From positions 1-41,894 of the forward strand of contig CAZFMJ010000022.1 of NCBI GenBank assembly GCA_964520045.1: a stretch of DNA of 41,894 nt, in the 5' to 3' direction. Both the position numbers and the translations under genes were made by a program. Position 1 is the stretch's first letter; the number at the start of each line of letters is the position of its first letter. This DNA comes from CAZFMJ01 sp964520045. Its GTDB lineage: Bacteria > Elusimicrobiota > Elusimicrobia > Elusimicrobiales > CAZFMJ01. Positions 41,728 through 41,894 of the stretch are shown here, one piece after another. The notes under the pieces are model-generated. The model ran no database searches, was not told where the DNA came from, and was given only the letters and a program-made list of their open reading frames with translations.

Positions 41728-41894
41728 CTACCTTCCGGAAGTAAACCTTGAAATAAGCTCCGGCGTCAGCAGGCCGGCGCTCCCGTCGCCGAATTCCAGA
41801 GGCGGGACCGCTATTTCCCTGGGATTATTTGCGCCGGAAGTTCCTGTCGCTATTTCCCGTTCATAGACCGCGATGGTTTTCTCGAAATCTTTCA
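41728..41894 (-). CDS. 3' end of an unrecognised gene
   Basis: A minus-strand frame is open from the window edge to a TAG at 41728-41730, covering 54 residues. It reads KDFEKTIAVYEREIA, then a Gly/Asn-rich stretch, then EIAVPPLEFGDGSAGLLTPE and a basic end (SGR). The start lies beyond the window. Codon use resembles the neighbours and the other two frames of this strand are broken by stops, so it is probably real. I do not recognise the family. Confidence 0.5.
   Translation of the reverse strand, partial: KDFEKTIAVYEREIATGTSGANNPREIAVPPLEFGDGSAGLLTPELISRFTSGR

Overview
The window is about 42 kb of chromosomal-type sequence from a Gram-negative bacterium. Evidence for an outer membrane is a DUF1207 protein, a small beta-barrel candidate, a lipoprotein-like leader and several signal peptides. 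Base composition is near 50% GC and genes are tightly packed on both strands, often with 4-base ATGA/GTGA overlaps. The gene mix (SWIB-domain protein, ClpC, GlnRS, flavodiiron protein, many receiver-domain proteins, MurU/AmgK-type peptidoglycan recycling) would fit a little-studied environmental phylum such as Elusimicrobiota. That placement is a guess; no rRNA gene is present to settle it.

Layout. 1-2518: 3' part of a flavodiiron protein and a secreted alpha/beta-hydrolase (+). 2519-2874: gene-free repeat region. 2875-5057: an overlapping pair (-), a MurU-like nucleotidyltransferase and an AmgK-type sugar kinase fused to a RapZ C-terminal domain. 5335-11430: signalling genes, namely a triple-receiver GGDEF protein (+) and, on the minus strand, a 517-aa membrane protein of unknown family, a receiver protein, a divergent 3-hydroxyacyl-CoA dehydrogenase, a DUF1207 protein and a CheY-like protein. 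11431-18594 (-): organophosphate-type MFS transporter ending in a 72-bp tandem repeat, XerD-like recombinase, RecA, a beta-lactamase-fold serine hydrolase and ClpC. 18862-19290: dUTPase (+). 19340-19470: a cloverleaf-like inverted-repeat element between convergent genes.

19503-24300 is a seven-gene arsenic operon (-): arsR, ArsP-type permease, small thioredoxin (ArsE-like), arsF, arsG, arsM, acr3. It has a clear promoter overlapped by a palindrome. 24297-26618: fused MFS/spermidine synthase. 26788-31009 (+): HEAT-repeat protein, YiiX-like cysteine hydrolase, TPR/zinc-ribbon protein, and a tandem staphylococcal-nuclease protein whose secretion leader lies in another frame. 31019-39704: cardiolipin-synthase-like PLD protein, SWIB protein, NlpC/P60 hydrolase, beta-barrel candidate, GlnRS, LA_2272-like repeat protein, Xaa-Pro aminopeptidase and a two-gene unit of unknown membrane proteins. 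39862-41224: an XRE regulator plus DUF6036 nucleotidyltransferase-like pair behind a duplicated operator (a toxin-antitoxin-like module). The window ends with a REP-like palindromic element and the 3' end of an unrecognised gene.

Points most worth follow-up are the kinase-RapZ fusion next to MurU with a structured leader, the XRE/DUF6036 module with twin operators, the arsenic operon combining inorganic and possibly aromatic arsenical functions, the tandem SNase with a frameshifted leader, the dehydrogenase lacking catalytic residues, the cloverleaf repeat, and several genes whose -10 box lies exactly 6 nt before the start codon.
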